DNA of 64,000 bases, from contig NZ_SOAN01000002.1 in NCBI RefSeq assembly GCF_004364585.1, forward strand, positions 251,000-314,999, written 5' to 3'. Both the position numbers and the translations under genes were made by a program. Of the stretch, positions 20,041 through 29,106 are shown one piece after another. This stretch comes from Nesterenkonia aurantiaca (GTDB lineage Bacteria > Actinomycetota > Actinomycetes > Actinomycetales > Micrococcaceae). The number at the start of each line of letters is the position of its first letter. Position 1 is the stretch's first letter. Under the pieces are notes generated by a model that saw nothing but the letters and a program-made list of their open reading frames with translations, did not search any database and was not told where the DNA came from.

Positions 20041-20688
20041 TCACAGAGGCTGTGCCACTGCTCGAATGGGTGACCCGTCCATGCCTGAGAGCCGCAGCGG
20101 GAGCCCTACGAAAGTGACGCGAGCGGGCAGCTGTGTGAGTTCCCTCAGGTTCTCGACGATCAGTCGCTTGCTGCCAAGCACGATGTCGTGCACAGGCAGG
20201 CCCTGATCGGCAGCGCGGGTGGAGTCGGGATTCAACGTGTCGACTCCGATCACGCGGGCCCCTACCTCCAGCAGGCGCTCGGCGAGCTGGGGCTCCAGAA
20301 CCGGGTGATCTCGATACAGCTCGGAGCCCCAGTGCCGATCCCACCCAGTTGCCACCAGGACGATCCGAGCGTCTCCAAGGCCATCGGCGAACTGCTCCTC
20401 CACACTCTCAAGAGTCACGGTGGCCCCAGGGTTCAACGCCCCGGCGCGAAGCACGATCGCCTCTCCGATGAGATCCTGGACATCGATGGCATCAACTGTG
20501 TGACCGCCGGGAATGACATGGGAGGGAGCATCGACGTGGGTGCCGGAGTGCGTACCCAGGTGCAAGGAGTGCACCTCGAATCCATCGACGGAGACTGTCG
20601 CGGCAGGCTGGATCGACACCTGTGGGTCGCCGGGAAACACCGGCATCCCTGAAAGCACCTCATGAGACAGATCAACCCACCGCGCCAT
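20041..20688 (-). CDS. Cyclase family protein (kynurenine formamidase/isatin hydrolase-like)
   Basis: Metal-dependent hydrolase of 215 residues. The family motif HxGTHxDxPxH is exact: His47-SGT-His51-V-Asp53-APS-His57. Upstream WVDLSHEVLSGMPVFPGDP is the usual N-terminus, and GVDTLNPDS (near 150) fits the family GIDTxSxD. Members open amide or lactam bonds (N-formylkynurenine, isatin and others). Last gene of an operon with an NCS1 permease (10 bp upstream) and an NTF2-like protein, so its substrate is probably what the permease imports. A tryptophan role is not supported by neighbours. Confidence 0.88.
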   Translation of the reverse strand: MARWVDLSHEVLSGMPVFPGDPQVSIQPAATVSVDGFEVHSLHLGTHSGTHVDAPSHVIPGGHTVDAIDVQDLIGEAIVLRAGALNPGATVTLESVEEQFADGLGDARIVLVATGWDRHWGSELYRDHPVLEPQLAERLLEVGARVIGVDTLNPDSTRAADQGLPVHDIVLGSKRLIVENLRELTQLPARVTFVGLPLRLSGMDGSPIRAVAQPL

Positions 20689-20698
20689 GTCCTATCTC

Positions 20699-22090
20699 CT
20701 ACTTCGTCGTCGTGAGTTCGAGCTGGTCTGCGAGGTGCTGCGATTCGACGCCCTGGGGTTCAGAGATTCCCGCGATCCTGGTCCACAGCCAGTAGAACAA
20801 GCCCGAGAACAGCACTGTCGGGAGGGCGGCCCCGACGGGTGAGAACCAGACGGTCGTCAGGAGCGTGTACAAGCCTGCGCCGGTCGCCCAGACCAGGATC
20901 GCGCCGATGTTCCAGCCACCGGTGAACCAATACTTCCCACCCTTGTGATTCAGAATCTCACGGTGGTAGCTGCGTCGACGAGCCAAGTAGTAATCGACGA
21001 TCATCACAGCGAAGACTGGGATGAACAGCGCGCCGATCGTTGCCAAGAAGTTCGTGAACTGGTCGAGCAGCCCGAGCCAGGTAGAGCCGATCACCGCGAC
21101 TACGCCGAGCCCGAGCGCGGTCGGCAGGAACGGCAGCGGCCGGCGACGGGGAAAAGCATGCTGCAGCGAGAGGGTCATGCCATACATGACCATCGTGTTC
21201 GTCGCCATGACGGACAGGAACATCACCGCAGCCAGGGGTGCTCCGAATGCCATGATGATCACGGTCGGGTCAAACGCGATAGCCTCGTCGCCTTCGAGCA
21301 GGACGTAGGAGATCGCAGTGGCGCCGAGCGTCATCGCGAGAATCGTCGAGGTGGTGTATCCGATGGCTGCGCCTGTTGCTCCGGCGCGGACGCTGCGAGC
21401 CGTGCGGGTCAGGTCCGCGCTGAGCACCGTCCAGGAGATCGCGGTGGCAAACACGATGTCGAATACCAGCGCGCCGTCCATTCCCAGTGCGGGATCGATC
21501 GCGATGGCGAAATACTCGGCCGGGGGGTGCGTCGAGAAGGCGACGGCGAAGACATAGGCGATGATGCTCACAATGACGAGCCCGAAGAGCGGTTCAATGC
21601 GGGAGATCCCGACGTGGCCGAAGATGGCAAGGAACACGACGAACGCCTGACACAGCGCTGCGAACAGGATCGGGTTGGAGTACCCGGTCCACGAGTGGAT
21701 GAGGTAGTCGACCGAGATTCCGGCGAGCATGGCCTGCACCCAGGACCAACCCATCAGGATGACCAGGTTCGACAGCGAGGGAACGATCGAACCGCGCAGC
21801 CCGAAGGATCCCTTGGTCAGTGCCATGGTCGAGAGGCCGGTGCGAACACCCATGACCGCGACCAGGGTGAGCACGCCGGCGCCGAGAACGGTGCCGCAGA
21901 CGATCCAGAGCAGAGAATCGCCGAACGAGATGCCTGGGACGAACAGTGTGCCGGTGAGCAGGGTCGTGACGACGAGGTTTGCGGCCAGCCAGATCAGCAT
22001 GATTCGACCGCCGCCGAGGGTGCCCCGAAGTGGCACCTGTTCTTCTTCTGCGTCTGCGGTCAACGTTGCGTTCTTCGGGGAGCTGTTCAC
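20699..22090 (-). CDS. NCS1-type permease (purine-cytosine permease family)
   Basis: 463 residues with about 12 membrane helices, of the CodB/cytosine-purine permease class. Characteristic segments are PLRGTLGGGRIMLIWLAAN at the N-terminus, LTKGSFGLRGS (near 92) and the FAVMIVDYYLARR stretch before the C-terminal helices, which carries the family DY motif. It imports nucleobases or related small heterocycles or amides by cation symport. Its start overlaps the NTF2-like gene by 4 bp and the cyclase gene follows after 10 bp. Confidence 0.88.
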   Translation of the reverse strand: MNSSPKNATLTADAEEEQVPLRGTLGGGRIMLIWLAANLVVTTLLTGTLFVPGISFGDSLLWIVCGTVLGAGVLTLVAVMGVRTGLSTMALTKGSFGLRGSIVPSLSNLVILMGWSWVQAMLAGISVDYLIHSWTGYSNPILFAALCQAFVVFLAIFGHVGISRIEPLFGLVIVSIIAYVFAVAFSTHPPAEYFAIAIDPALGMDGALVFDIVFATAISWTVLSADLTRTARSVRAGATGAAIGYTTSTILAMTLGATAISYVLLEGDEAIAFDPTVIIMAFGAPLAAVMFLSVMATNTMVMYGMTLSLQHAFPRRRPLPFLPTALGLGVVAVIGSTWLGLLDQFTNFLATIGALFIPVFAVMIVDYYLARRRSYHREILNHKGGKYWFTGGWNIGAILVWATGAGLYTLLTTVWFSPVGAALPTVLFSGLFYWLWTRIAGISEPQGVESQHLADQLELTTTK

Positions 22091-22494
22091 AGGGCAGTAC
22101 CTTCCTCGGTGACCGAGGAAAGGTGCTCATGGACGGCGAGCAGCCCCTCCTGGGATTTTTCAAAGACTATGGTTTCGCGTTCGCGGTATGTCTGCGGTTC
22201 ACCGTCGACGATCGCGGTCGTCTCCAGCACGTGCCAGAAGACGCCGCCTTCGGCGAGGATCCGGACTCCAGATTCCAGCGTGCGACACGAGACGACCCGC
22301 CAGCCCGACTCCTGGAGCTTGCCCCACGCAGAGTGCCAGCTCGCACGGTCAGCATGAACGGTATCGTCGGGAGCAAATATGAACGTGCAGGTGGGTGAGA
22401 AGCGGCTGAAGTAATCGTTTTCATCATTACGTTCGAATGCCCGCACTATCGCTTCTGCGGCCGACGAGATGTGGTGTGGAAGTATTTCAGTCAT
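22087..22494 (-). CDS. NTF2-like (SnoaL/DUF4440-type) protein
   Basis: 135 residues with the cone-shaped NTF2 fold pattern: an N-terminal helix pair (SSAAEAIVRAFERNDENDYFSRF, in part), a TCTFIFAPDDTVHADRASWHSAW strand-helix and alternating strands to the C-terminus (VFWHVLETTAIVDGE). Such proteins are small enzymes, binding proteins or oligomer partners. The ATG at 22494 has AAGGG about 9 bases before it; the open frame further upstream is non-coding in character. First gene of the NTF2-NCS1-cyclase operon. No function is claimed. Confidence 0.78.
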   Translation of the reverse strand: MTEILPHHISSAAEAIVRAFERNDENDYFSRFSPTCTFIFAPDDTVHADRASWHSAWGKLQESGWRVVSCRTLESGVRILAEGGVFWHVLETTAIVDGEPQTYRERETIVFEKSQEGLLAVHEHLSSVTEEGTAL

Positions 22495-22572
22495 CGGATC
22501 CAACCCTTCAGTGCGACACCTCGACTCCGCTGTGGGTCGATTGATGTGACGCTCGATACAGGGGTCAGCATG

Positions 22573-22597
22573 CAACAAGAGTTGTACATGAGTCAAC
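22573..22597. promoter_or_regulatory. Clustered CAAC/GTTG half-sites in a divergent promoter region
   Basis: CAAC-AAGA-GTTG (22573-22584) followed by GTTG-N9-CAAC (22581-22597), in the only AT-rich part of the 156-bp gap between the divergent permease operon and the XRE-cupin gene. A plausible operator for that regulator; not more than a pattern. Confidence 0.35.
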
Positions 22598-22650
22598 ATT
22601 GTTCCGCTGCCCGATACGCTGGGGTCTCGGATCGACGAGAAAGAGGATGA

Positions 22651-23229
22651 ATGCGAAACGTCAATCCCGCCGCAAATGACTCACCACCTCCCGTCGGCGC
22701 GAAGCTGCGTGCCGCTCGACAGGCTCAGCGACTCACGCTTGACGTCGTGGCCCAGCACTCGAATCTCACCAAGGGTTACATCTCCCGTGTGGAGCGAGAT
22801 GACACGTCGCCGAGCGTCGCGTCGCTGATGTCCATATGCCAGGTGCTGGGATTATCGCTGGGCCAGCTCTTTGAGGAGCCGGACAGTGCAATCGTGCGCC
22901 TCGACGATGCACCGTTGATCAATCTGGGCGGAATCGGGGCAGTCGAGCACATGGTCACACCGCGCGGCCAGTCTCAGGTGCAGGTGATCCACTCGGAGAT
23001 CGCAAGCGGAGCTCACGGCGGTGAGAATCTCTACACGATCAACTGCAAAGTCGAATCGCTGCACATCATCCGCGGAGAGCTGCATATTCGCTTCGCTGCG
23101 TCGAGTGAGGTGCTCTATGCCGGGGATACCATCACGTTTCCAGGCAATGAGCCGCATAGCTGGTGGGCACCCGTGGAGAGTGCCGCGCTCTGGGTGCTCG
23201 TGCCTGCGCCGTGGAGCGGGTTGGTCTGA
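22651..23229 (+). CDS. XRE family regulator with C-terminal cupin domain
   Basis: 192 residues: HTH_XRE at about 17-72 (LRAARQAQRLTLDVVAQHS, KGYISRVERDDTSPSVASL) and a cupin at about 110-188 (HIIRGELHIRF, AGDTITFPGNEPHSWW). This HTH-cupin design (PuuR/SutR type) usually senses a small metabolite, often an amine, amino acid or its breakdown product. Divergent from the NTF2-NCS1-cyclase operon and just upstream of the ureohydrolase gene, it is the likely local regulator of one or both. Confidence 0.92.
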   Translation: MRNVNPAANDSPPPVGAKLRAARQAQRLTLDVVAQHSNLTKGYISRVERDDTSPSVASLMSICQVLGLSLGQLFEEPDSAIVRLDDAPLINLGGIGAVEHMVTPRGQSQVQVIHSEIASGAHGGENLYTINCKVESLHIIRGELHIRFAASSEVLYAGDTITFPGNEPHSWWAPVESAALWVLVPAPWSGLV

Positions 23230-23273
23230 TCCCTTGCCGCTGAGGCTGTCTGCTCTTTCGCCTAGGGTGTCTA

Positions 23274-23295
23274 ATAGAGTACAAATATTCTCTAT
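23274..23295. promoter_or_regulatory. AT-rich inverted repeat upstream of the ureohydrolase gene
   Basis: ATAGAG (23274-23279), 10 bases, CTCTAT (23290-23295), about 43 bp before the ATG. It is markedly AT-rich compared with the surroundings and suits an operator or -10 region. Confidence 0.4.
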
Positions 23296-23337
23296 AACTA
23301 TTCCTGGCCCGGAAGTGGCGAGAGATCGGATGTACCC

Positions 23338-24306
23338 ATGTCAGCGACGGAGTATGTGAAGTTCAGCTCGGGGAACGTCGGCCCCGCCGATGCGAGCAAG
23401 TCGCCCAGGTTCGCGGGAATCGCGACTTTTGCTCGGCTTCCCAGGGCAGAGGAGGTGGACCACGTCGATATCGCGGTTCTGGGTGTGCCCTTCGACTCTG
23501 GAGTGAGCTACCGTCCTGGCGCGCGGTTCGGTCCGGCGCACGTGCGTGAGGCGTCGCGGCTTCTGCGTCCGTACAATCCTGCCGCCGACATCTCCCCCTT
23601 TGCCGAGGTGCAGGTAGCCGATGCTGGTGACATCTCGGTGAATCCGTTCAGCCTCGACGAGGCTGTCCTCGATATAGAGCGCGCCGCCGACGAGCTTCGG
23701 GCCGGGGGCACGCGGATCCTGGCGATCGGCGGGGACCACACGCTCGCTCTTCCGATGCTTCGCTCAGTCGCGAAGACGCACGGCCCTGTGGCTGTGGTGC
23801 ACTTCGATGCACACCTCGACACCTGGGACACCTACTTCGGTGCGCCCGTCACCCACGGCACGCCGTTCCGGAGGGCATCCGAGGAGGGCCTCATCGACAT
23901 GGAGGCCAGCCTGCACGTCGGGATCCGCGGTCCGCTCTACGGCAAAGAGGATCTTCGAGACGACGAGCGTCTGGGATTCGCCATCATATCCACGCACGAC
24001 ATCGAGGTCGAAGGCGTCGAAGCGGCGATCGAGCGGATGCATCGTCGCATCGGTGATCGACCGGTATATCTGTCGATCGACATCGACGTGCTTGATCCTG
24101 CGCATGCTCCGGGCACCGGCACCCCTGAAGCTGGGGGTATGACAAGTCGGGAGCTGCTTCGGATGCTGCGGGCCTTCTCGAACACGAGGCTCGTCGGTGC
24201 CGACGTCGTGGAGGTGTCGCCCCCCTACGACCACGCTCAGCTCACGGCCGTCGCGGGCTCTCATGTCGCCTACGAGGTGATCTCTGCCATGGCCGCGCAA
24301 CGATGA
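23338..24306 (+). CDS. Ureohydrolase (agmatinase/guanidinobutyrase family)
   Basis: 322 residues. All binuclear Mn2+-ligand motifs are present: GGDH (about 131-134), DAHLDTWD (about 157-164) and SIDIDVLDP (about 246-254). Family enzymes split guanidino groups to urea plus an amine. The N-terminal GIATFARLP and [15 protein letters not shown] blocks fit the agmatinase/guanidinobutyrase/guanidinopropionase branch rather than arginase. With an SSADH-like ALDH next and gabT/gabD 8 kb on, 4-guanidinobutyrate (giving GABA and urea) is an attractive substrate, but agmatine or others are possible. No urease or nickel chaperone genes are nearby. Confidence 0.88.
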   Translation: MSATEYVKFSSGNVGPADASKSPRFAGIATFARLPRAEEVDHVDIAVLGVPFDSGVSYRPGARFGPAHVREASRLLRPYNPAADISPFAEVQVADAGDISVNPFSLDEAVLDIERAADELRAGGTRILAIGGDHTLALPMLRSVAKTHGPVAVVHFDAHLDTWDTYFGAPVTHGTPFRRASEEGLIDMEASLHVGIRGPLYGKEDLRDDERLGFAIISTHDIEVEGVEAAIERMHRRIGDRPVYLSIDIDVLDPAHAPGTGTPEAGGMTSRELLRMLRAFSNTRLVGADVVEVSPPYDHAQLTAVAGSHVAYEVISAMAAQR

Positions 24307-24398
24307 TGTGTCGAGCAGCAGTCTGACCGGCGTCCGGTTCTGACTGCCACGAATGAGCGAGAACCCCGCTTCGCGAGCTGAAAACTAGGAGACGATCC

Positions 24399-25784
24399 AT
24401 GACACCATCGCACACTTACCACGTCACGAATCCTGCGACGGGGGAAACGCTGGAAAGCTTTCCAGCCGCAACCCCCGAGGAGGTGGAGGCCGTCCTGGCC
24501 GCGGCGACAGAAGCCTTTGCGGAGTGGAAGAGAACCTCCCTGGAGAGTCGAACGAGGACAGCCCTTCGGATCTCGGAGCTGTTTGCTGAGCGAATCGATG
24601 AACTGGCGCGGACGATCAGCATCGAGATGGGGAAGCCGCTGAGCGAGTCCGAAGAAGAAGTCGAGTTCGCATCCGCCATCTTCGCGTACTACGCGGAGAA
24701 GGCGGCCGAGCTCACCGCCGACCGGGAGATAGAAAGCTATTCAGGCGGACGAGCCGTCATCGAGCACCTGCCGATCGGTCCGTTGCTGGGGATCATGCCC
24801 TGGAACTTCCCGTACTACCAGGTCGCCCGTTTCGTCGCGCCCAACCTGATCCTGGGAAACCCGATCATCCTCAAGCACGCGGAGTCGTGTCCCCGCTCAG
24901 CCCTCGCCATCGAGCAGATTCTGCACGACGCGGGCGTGCCAGTCGGCGTGTACACCAACATCTTCGCCACTCACGAGCAGGTCGCGACGATGATCGCTGA
25001 TCCGCGACTGCGCGGCATCTCGCTCACCGGATCTGAGCGCGCCGGAGCGGCTGTCGCCGAACAGGCCGGAGCCCATCTGAAGAAGGTCGTGCTCGAGCTT
25101 GGAGGTTCGGACCCCTACATCGTGCTGGACGCCGAGGATGTGGCAGCTGCCGCTGACACCGCATGGGAGACCCGCGTGTACAACATGGGTCAGGCGTGTA
25201 ACTCTAACAAGCGGATCATCGTCCACGAGGACATCTACGATGTGTTCGTCCAGCAGCTGACGGTGCGCGCTGCGGGCCTGCGGCCCGGAGACCCCTTGGC
25301 CCTGACTTCGGAGACGTATTCGCCGATGTCTTCGCGGGGCGCTGTGCGCCTCCTGAAGGAGCAGGTCGATGACGCCGTTTCCAAAGGTGCGCGGCTGCAT
25401 GCAGGCGGAGAGACCTCCGGCTCCTCGGGGTTCTACTATTCTCCCGCAGTGCTGACGGGGGTCACGCCGGAGATGCGCGCCTATAGCGAAGAACTCTTCG
25501 GCCCAGTCGCCGTGGTCTACAAGTGCAGAAGCGACGAGGAAGCGATCCGACTTGCCAACGAGAGTCAGTATGGCCTGGGGGGTGCGGTCTTCTCCGTGGA
25601 CACCGAGCGTGCGGCGGCAGTCGCCTCTCAGCTTGAGGTGGGGATGGCCAGTGTCAACACGCCCGCCGCGGAAGGTCCGGAGATGCCATTCGGGGGCGTG
25701 AAGAACTCTGGCTACGGCCGCGAGCTCGGACCGCTCGGTATGGACGAGTTCGTCAACAAGCGACTTCTCTACATCGCGGATTGA
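24399..25784 (+). CDS. NAD(P)-dependent succinate-semialdehyde dehydrogenase-like ALDH
   Basis: 461 residues of the aldehyde dehydrogenase superfamily: [14 protein letters not shown] (about 130-143), SLTGSERAG, general base Glu233 in LELGGSDP and nucleophile Cys267 in GQACNSNKR. It belongs to the short SSADH group, as does the paralog at 44149-45525. It follows the ureohydrolase by 92 bp on the same strand, so a semialdehyde (4-guanidinobutyraldehyde or succinate semialdehyde) is a reasonable substrate. Interestingly it has NSNKR after the Cys where NAAKR is usual. Confidence 0.88.
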   Translation: MTPSHTYHVTNPATGETLESFPAATPEEVEAVLAAATEAFAEWKRTSLESRTRTALRISELFAERIDELARTISIEMGKPLSESEEEVEFASAIFAYYAEKAAELTADREIESYSGGRAVIEHLPIGPLLGIMPWNFPYYQVARFVAPNLILGNPIILKHAESCPRSALAIEQILHDAGVPVGVYTNIFATHEQVATMIADPRLRGISLTGSERAGAAVAEQAGAHLKKVVLELGGSDPYIVLDAEDVAAAADTAWETRVYNMGQACNSNKRIIVHEDIYDVFVQQLTVRAAGLRPGDPLALTSETYSPMSSRGAVRLLKEQVDDAVSKGARLHAGGETSGSSGFYYSPAVLTGVTPEMRAYSEELFGPVAVVYKCRSDEEAIRLANESQYGLGGAVFSVDTERAAAVASQLEVGMASVNTPAAEGPEMPFGGVKNSGYGRELGPLGMDEFVNKRLLYIAD

Positions 25785-25875
25785 GCGTCGGGGGCGGCTG
25801 GGCGCTGCGGTTTCTGATGCCAGCAGTCACAGGGGCTGTGCCCACGGATGGCCAAGGGGAGCTCACGGTTTCGTC

Positions 25876-26532
25876 TCAGGGTTCTTCTTCAGTGGTCAGC
25901 GCTGGGCTTTGCCCGCCTGTCCGTGAGCCGACCTTGATGATGTGATCGGCGATCGCGGAGATGGCGAGCTGCAGTCCACGGAGACTGCGGCCTGCGTCGT
26001 CGCCATGGTGAGAGGCGCGGAAAAGCGTTGGTACGTGGACTTCCCCCGGCTGCCAGAGGGGAACTGGGGCCATCGAGTCAAGTGCCGATCCGAGGACTAC
26101 GATGTCGATCAGAGTGAGCACATCGACTTGTTCATGTTCCTGGATCCCAGCCTCTGCCATGAGGGCAAAGGCCGCCTCGTAGAGTTTCAGCGTCAGGTCG
26201 TCGTCTACGGGTTCGCGAACCAGTAATGGGAGCGCCTCAGGGAACAGCGCCATGGATGCACTGTATGCCTCGACCCATTCTGTGAATCGATCACGCCAAG
26301 ATCGGTCTTGAACTGAGAACCGAGTGAGGTCTATGCGTTCGTAGAGCATTGCCCGCATCAAATGGATGATTTCGTTCTTCCCGCCTTTGACGTGGTGGTA
26401 CAAAGACGACGGATGGACGCCCAATTCTCTGGCGATCGCTGGGATCGTGAAGTCGTTTTCGCGCTCAGCTACGCTAAGGGCTGCCTCGGCGATGATGCGT
26501 CTGGAAAGGATCTTCCGTCTGGGGCGCGGCAT
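25876..26532 (-). CDS. TetR/AcrR family transcriptional regulator
   Basis: 218 residues. The HTH is at about 8-55 (ILSRRIIAEAALSVAERE, TIPAIARELGVHPSSLYHHV) and an all-helical C-terminal domain follows. The ATG at 26532 gives the normal MPRPRRKILSRR start and is 19 bp after the alcohol dehydrogenase stop; no good Shine-Dalgarno is visible. Last gene of the small protein-NCS1-ADH operon, which it probably controls. The dyad at 29370-29386 in the operon promoter region is a candidate target. Confidence 0.9.
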   Translation of the reverse strand: MPRPRRKILSRRIIAEAALSVAERENDFTIPAIARELGVHPSSLYHHVKGGKNEIIHLMRAMLYERIDLTRFSVQDRSWRDRFTEWVEAYSASMALFPEALPLLVREPVDDDLTLKLYEAAFALMAEAGIQEHEQVDVLTLIDIVVLGSALDSMAPVPLWQPGEVHVPTLFRASHHGDDAGRSLRGLQLAISAIADHIIKVGSRTGGQSPALTTEEEP

Positions 26533-26551
26533 GATGACGATGATGGGTCGG

Positions 26552-27646
26552 TCAGAAGACGATGACGGAGCGCCCGTAAGCGCCAGTGCGGAGAGCCTCG
26601 AACGCTGTGTCCACTTCTTCGAGTGGAACCCGTCGCTTGATGAGCCGATCCACTGGCAGTTTGCCACTCAGATAGAGGGATGCCAGCAGGGGGAAGTCAC
26701 GACGCGGAACTGTTGATCCGTAATTGGAACCGACGAGGCGTTGTCCATGCTCTGCGAGAGCCAGCGCATCGATGGGCACCGGGTGTTCTCCTGACGGCAG
26801 GCCAACGACCACTGCGGTGCCCCCGCGTTTCAGGTAGCCGGGCATCTCTGCGATAGAAGCTGGCCGTCCGATAGCTTCGAATGCGAAGTCTGCTCCCATA
26901 TCGGTCACTTCTTTGACATGTCTGGCTGTATCGCTGTTCGCCTTGAAAGTGTGTGTGGCTCCAAAAGATCGTGCCAGCTCGAGCGCTTCGTCAGTGACGT
27001 CGATGGCGATAATCGGTGTCGCTCCGGCGAGGTGGAGACTCATGATGATGCTCAGTCCGACGCCGCCAGCACCGATGACGACTGCGGAGCGGCCAGGGGG
27101 TACCGCCGCGTCGTTAACGACAGCGCCGAAACCCGTAGCCACCGAGCAGCCGATCAAGCAGGCCACGTCGAACGGTACTTCCCGAGGGACCGCGATGGCT
27201 GCCTGCTCGGGCACCAGGGTGTATTCGCTCATCGACCCTATGCCCAGATATGGATACACCGTCTCGTCCTCTCGGGTCATGGCAGAAGTGCCGTTGGGGA
27301 GAAGGCCGGTCTCAGAGTGTGACCCCGTACATACCCATGTCTTGCCTTCGGCGCATGCCTGACATTTCAGGCAAGGAGCGAACCAGGCAAGGATCACGTG
27401 GTCTCCGGGGGTGACCGAAGTGACGCCCGCACCGACAGAAACGGCTACGCCGGCGCCCTCGTGGCCCATGACAGTCGGCGAGGGCATTTTCCACTCGCCG
27501 TCGAGGACGTGTCGGTCCGAGCCGCACACTCCTGAGGCTCCCATGCGTATGAGGACTTCACCCTCGCCGGGATCTTTGACCCTCAGATCAACGATGTCGA
27601 TATTTGGTGTGCGTGTGTGTAGTGCTGCACGTGAAGGAGTGGACAT
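26552..27646 (-). CDS. Zinc-dependent alcohol dehydrogenase (MDR family)
   Basis: 364 residues. The catalytic zinc region is GVCGSDRH and GHEGAG, the structural zinc site is CLKCQACAEGKTWVC with the four expected cysteines, and the NAD site is VIGAGGVGLS. It groups by eye with class III/aryl-alcohol-type MDR enzymes. The gene starts ATGATG: the first ATG (27649) overlaps the permease stop as ATGA, but the AGGAGG ribosome site is only 1 base before it, so the second ATG (27646) is preferred. It oxidises an alcohol linked to the co-transcribed transporter; the substrate is unknown. Confidence 0.9.
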   Translation of the reverse strand: MSTPSRAALHTRTPNIDIVDLRVKDPGEGEVLIRMGASGVCGSDRHVLDGEWKMPSPTVMGHEGAGVAVSVGAGVTSVTPGDHVILAWFAPCLKCQACAEGKTWVCTGSHSETGLLPNGTSAMTREDETVYPYLGIGSMSEYTLVPEQAAIAVPREVPFDVACLIGCSVATGFGAVVNDAAVPPGRSAVVIGAGGVGLSIIMSLHLAGATPIIAIDVTDEALELARSFGATHTFKANSDTARHVKEVTDMGADFAFEAIGRPASIAEMPGYLKRGGTAVVVGLPSGEHPVPIDALALAEHGQRLVGSNYGSTVPRRDFPLLASLYLSGKLPVDRLIKRRVPLEEVDTAFEALRTGAYGRSVIVF

Positions 27647-29106
27647 CATGCCTCCTGAAGGGGGGACGGGCGCGTAGGTCGCCGCCGGTAGAGGAGGTGG
27701 AACAGTACGAGGTAAGCGACTGCCGCCACAAGAGCTGCGGGAAGGCTGGCTGTGACGATCGAGAAGACTGCAGCGGTCTCGAGGGTGATTGGGTTGTAGA
27801 GCCACAGATAGAACACTGCTCCGATGAGCACTGCTGCGAGGCCCGCCCAGTTGACACCCCCGGCGAAGGCGTATAGCTGGCCGCGGTTGGCCAGGTGCAG
27901 CTGCCGCAAATCGATGCTCTGCCGCCGGAGGAAGAAGTAGTCCGTGAGGGCAACACCGCAGATCGACGTCAAGAAGGCACCGGAGAGTAGAACGAAAGTC
28001 ATGAACTGCTCGTACATGAATTGCGGGAAGAAGGACATGATCGCAGGCAGGATGAAGAATGCCGCTGTCAGCAACTTCCACGGCACGCGGGCCAGTAGGC
28101 GGCCGGAGGACTGGCGCAGGGCCAAGATTGTTGAATAGACAATCGAGGACATCGAGGTGATGTTGGCGAAGGCGATGAACGCCAACACCGCCACGCCCAG
28201 AACGGGTCCTCCGAATGGGACCATCCAGATGGTTGGGTCAGAATCGCCGATGGTCAGTGCTGCAGCCATGCCAACGACCTGTGCAATGAGCGTCGCTACC
28301 AACAGGCCCCCATAGGCCGGCCAGAGTGCGGCCTTGCGGTGGCGAGTCATGCGACTCAGCGAACCCATCACGGGGTACCAGGAGACTCCGACGCCAACGT
28401 TGAATTCGACGGCGACCATGAAGTTGAGCGTTTCATCGTCGAAAGGCGCCAACGGTGCGGCGGAGAGCAGAGTGTCCCAGGATGTAGCGCTGACCAGTAC
28501 GATCATCATGGCGATTGTGATGATGACGAGGCCTGGAGCGACGATCTTGTTGAGTCGCCCGATGACAACTGGACCTCGGGAGAGGACGAACCAGGAGATC
28601 AGGATTGCCGCTAGCGCGCCTACGGTGACAATCGGCCCGTATTGGTTCATCTCTGCCCCAGTGATGGAGCCGGCTACTTCATTGGTCGCACGTCCCGCCA
28701 TGACCGCGAGCAGTGAAGACCACCCCATCTCGGTGATCAAGATGATGGTGAAGACGATGGCTCCGACGCCGACGACCCCGAAAGCCCCGCGCAGAAGTGT
28801 GTACTGCTCCGTGCCGTACCGCTGGGAAGCGGGGACTGCGGCCAGCACCATGAAGCACAGGCCGATCGCATTGCCGATGAGCATGGCGGCGATGCCGTCT
28901 TTGAAGCCCACCAGCAGGGCCGTTGAGCCTCCGACCAAGAACGCCCATGTTGCGATGGCTAGGGCAGTGTTGACCCAAGTGAAATCCCAGCCCGACCATT
29001 TTCGTTCGGACTCCAGCAACGGGAATGTGCCGTAGATATGCTCCCGACGAAGTTCCTCGGAATCGACTGGCAAAGCGTCAGCGTGTGCGCCGGGTGTCTT
29101 CTTCAC
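27646..29106 (-). CDS. NCS1-type permease (purine-cytosine permease family)
   Basis: 486 residues with about 12 membrane helices. YGTFPLLESERKWSGWDFTWVN and LRGAFGVVGV match the N-terminal NCS1 pattern; FNVGVGVSWYPVMGSLSRM lies in the substrate-binding middle and GVALTDYFFLRRQ carries the DY motif. It differs clearly from the other NCS1 protein at 20699-22090, so the pair is unlikely to be a recent duplication. The GTG start overlaps the small membrane protein stop by 4 bp (GTGA) and its own stop overlaps the ADH start. Confidence 0.88.
   Translation of the reverse strand: MKKTPGAHADALPVDSEELRREHIYGTFPLLESERKWSGWDFTWVNTALAIATWAFLVGGSTALLVGFKDGIAAMLIGNAIGLCFMVLAAVPASQRYGTEQYTLLRGAFGVVGVGAIVFTIILITEMGWSSLLAVMAGRATNEVAGSITGAEMNQYGPIVTVGALAAILISWFVLSRGPVVIGRLNKIVAPGLVIITIAMMIVLVSATSWDTLLSAAPLAPFDDETLNFMVAVEFNVGVGVSWYPVMGSLSRMTRHRKAALWPAYGGLLVATLIAQVVGMAAALTIGDSDPTIWMVPFGGPVLGVAVLAFIAFANITSMSSIVYSTILALRQSSGRLLARVPWKLLTAAFFILPAIMSFFPQFMYEQFMTFVLLSGAFLTSICGVALTDYFFLRRQSIDLRQLHLANRGQLYAFAGGVNWAGLAAVLIGAVFYLWLYNPITLETAAVFSIVTASLPAALVAAVAYLVLFHLLYRRRPTRPSPLQEA

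Noticed and set aside
23230-23337. Guanidine riboswitch before the ureohydrolase gene
   Set aside because: The 108-bp leader shows only an AT-rich inverted repeat and lacks the conserved loops of the known guanidine riboswitch classes as far as I can tell by eye.
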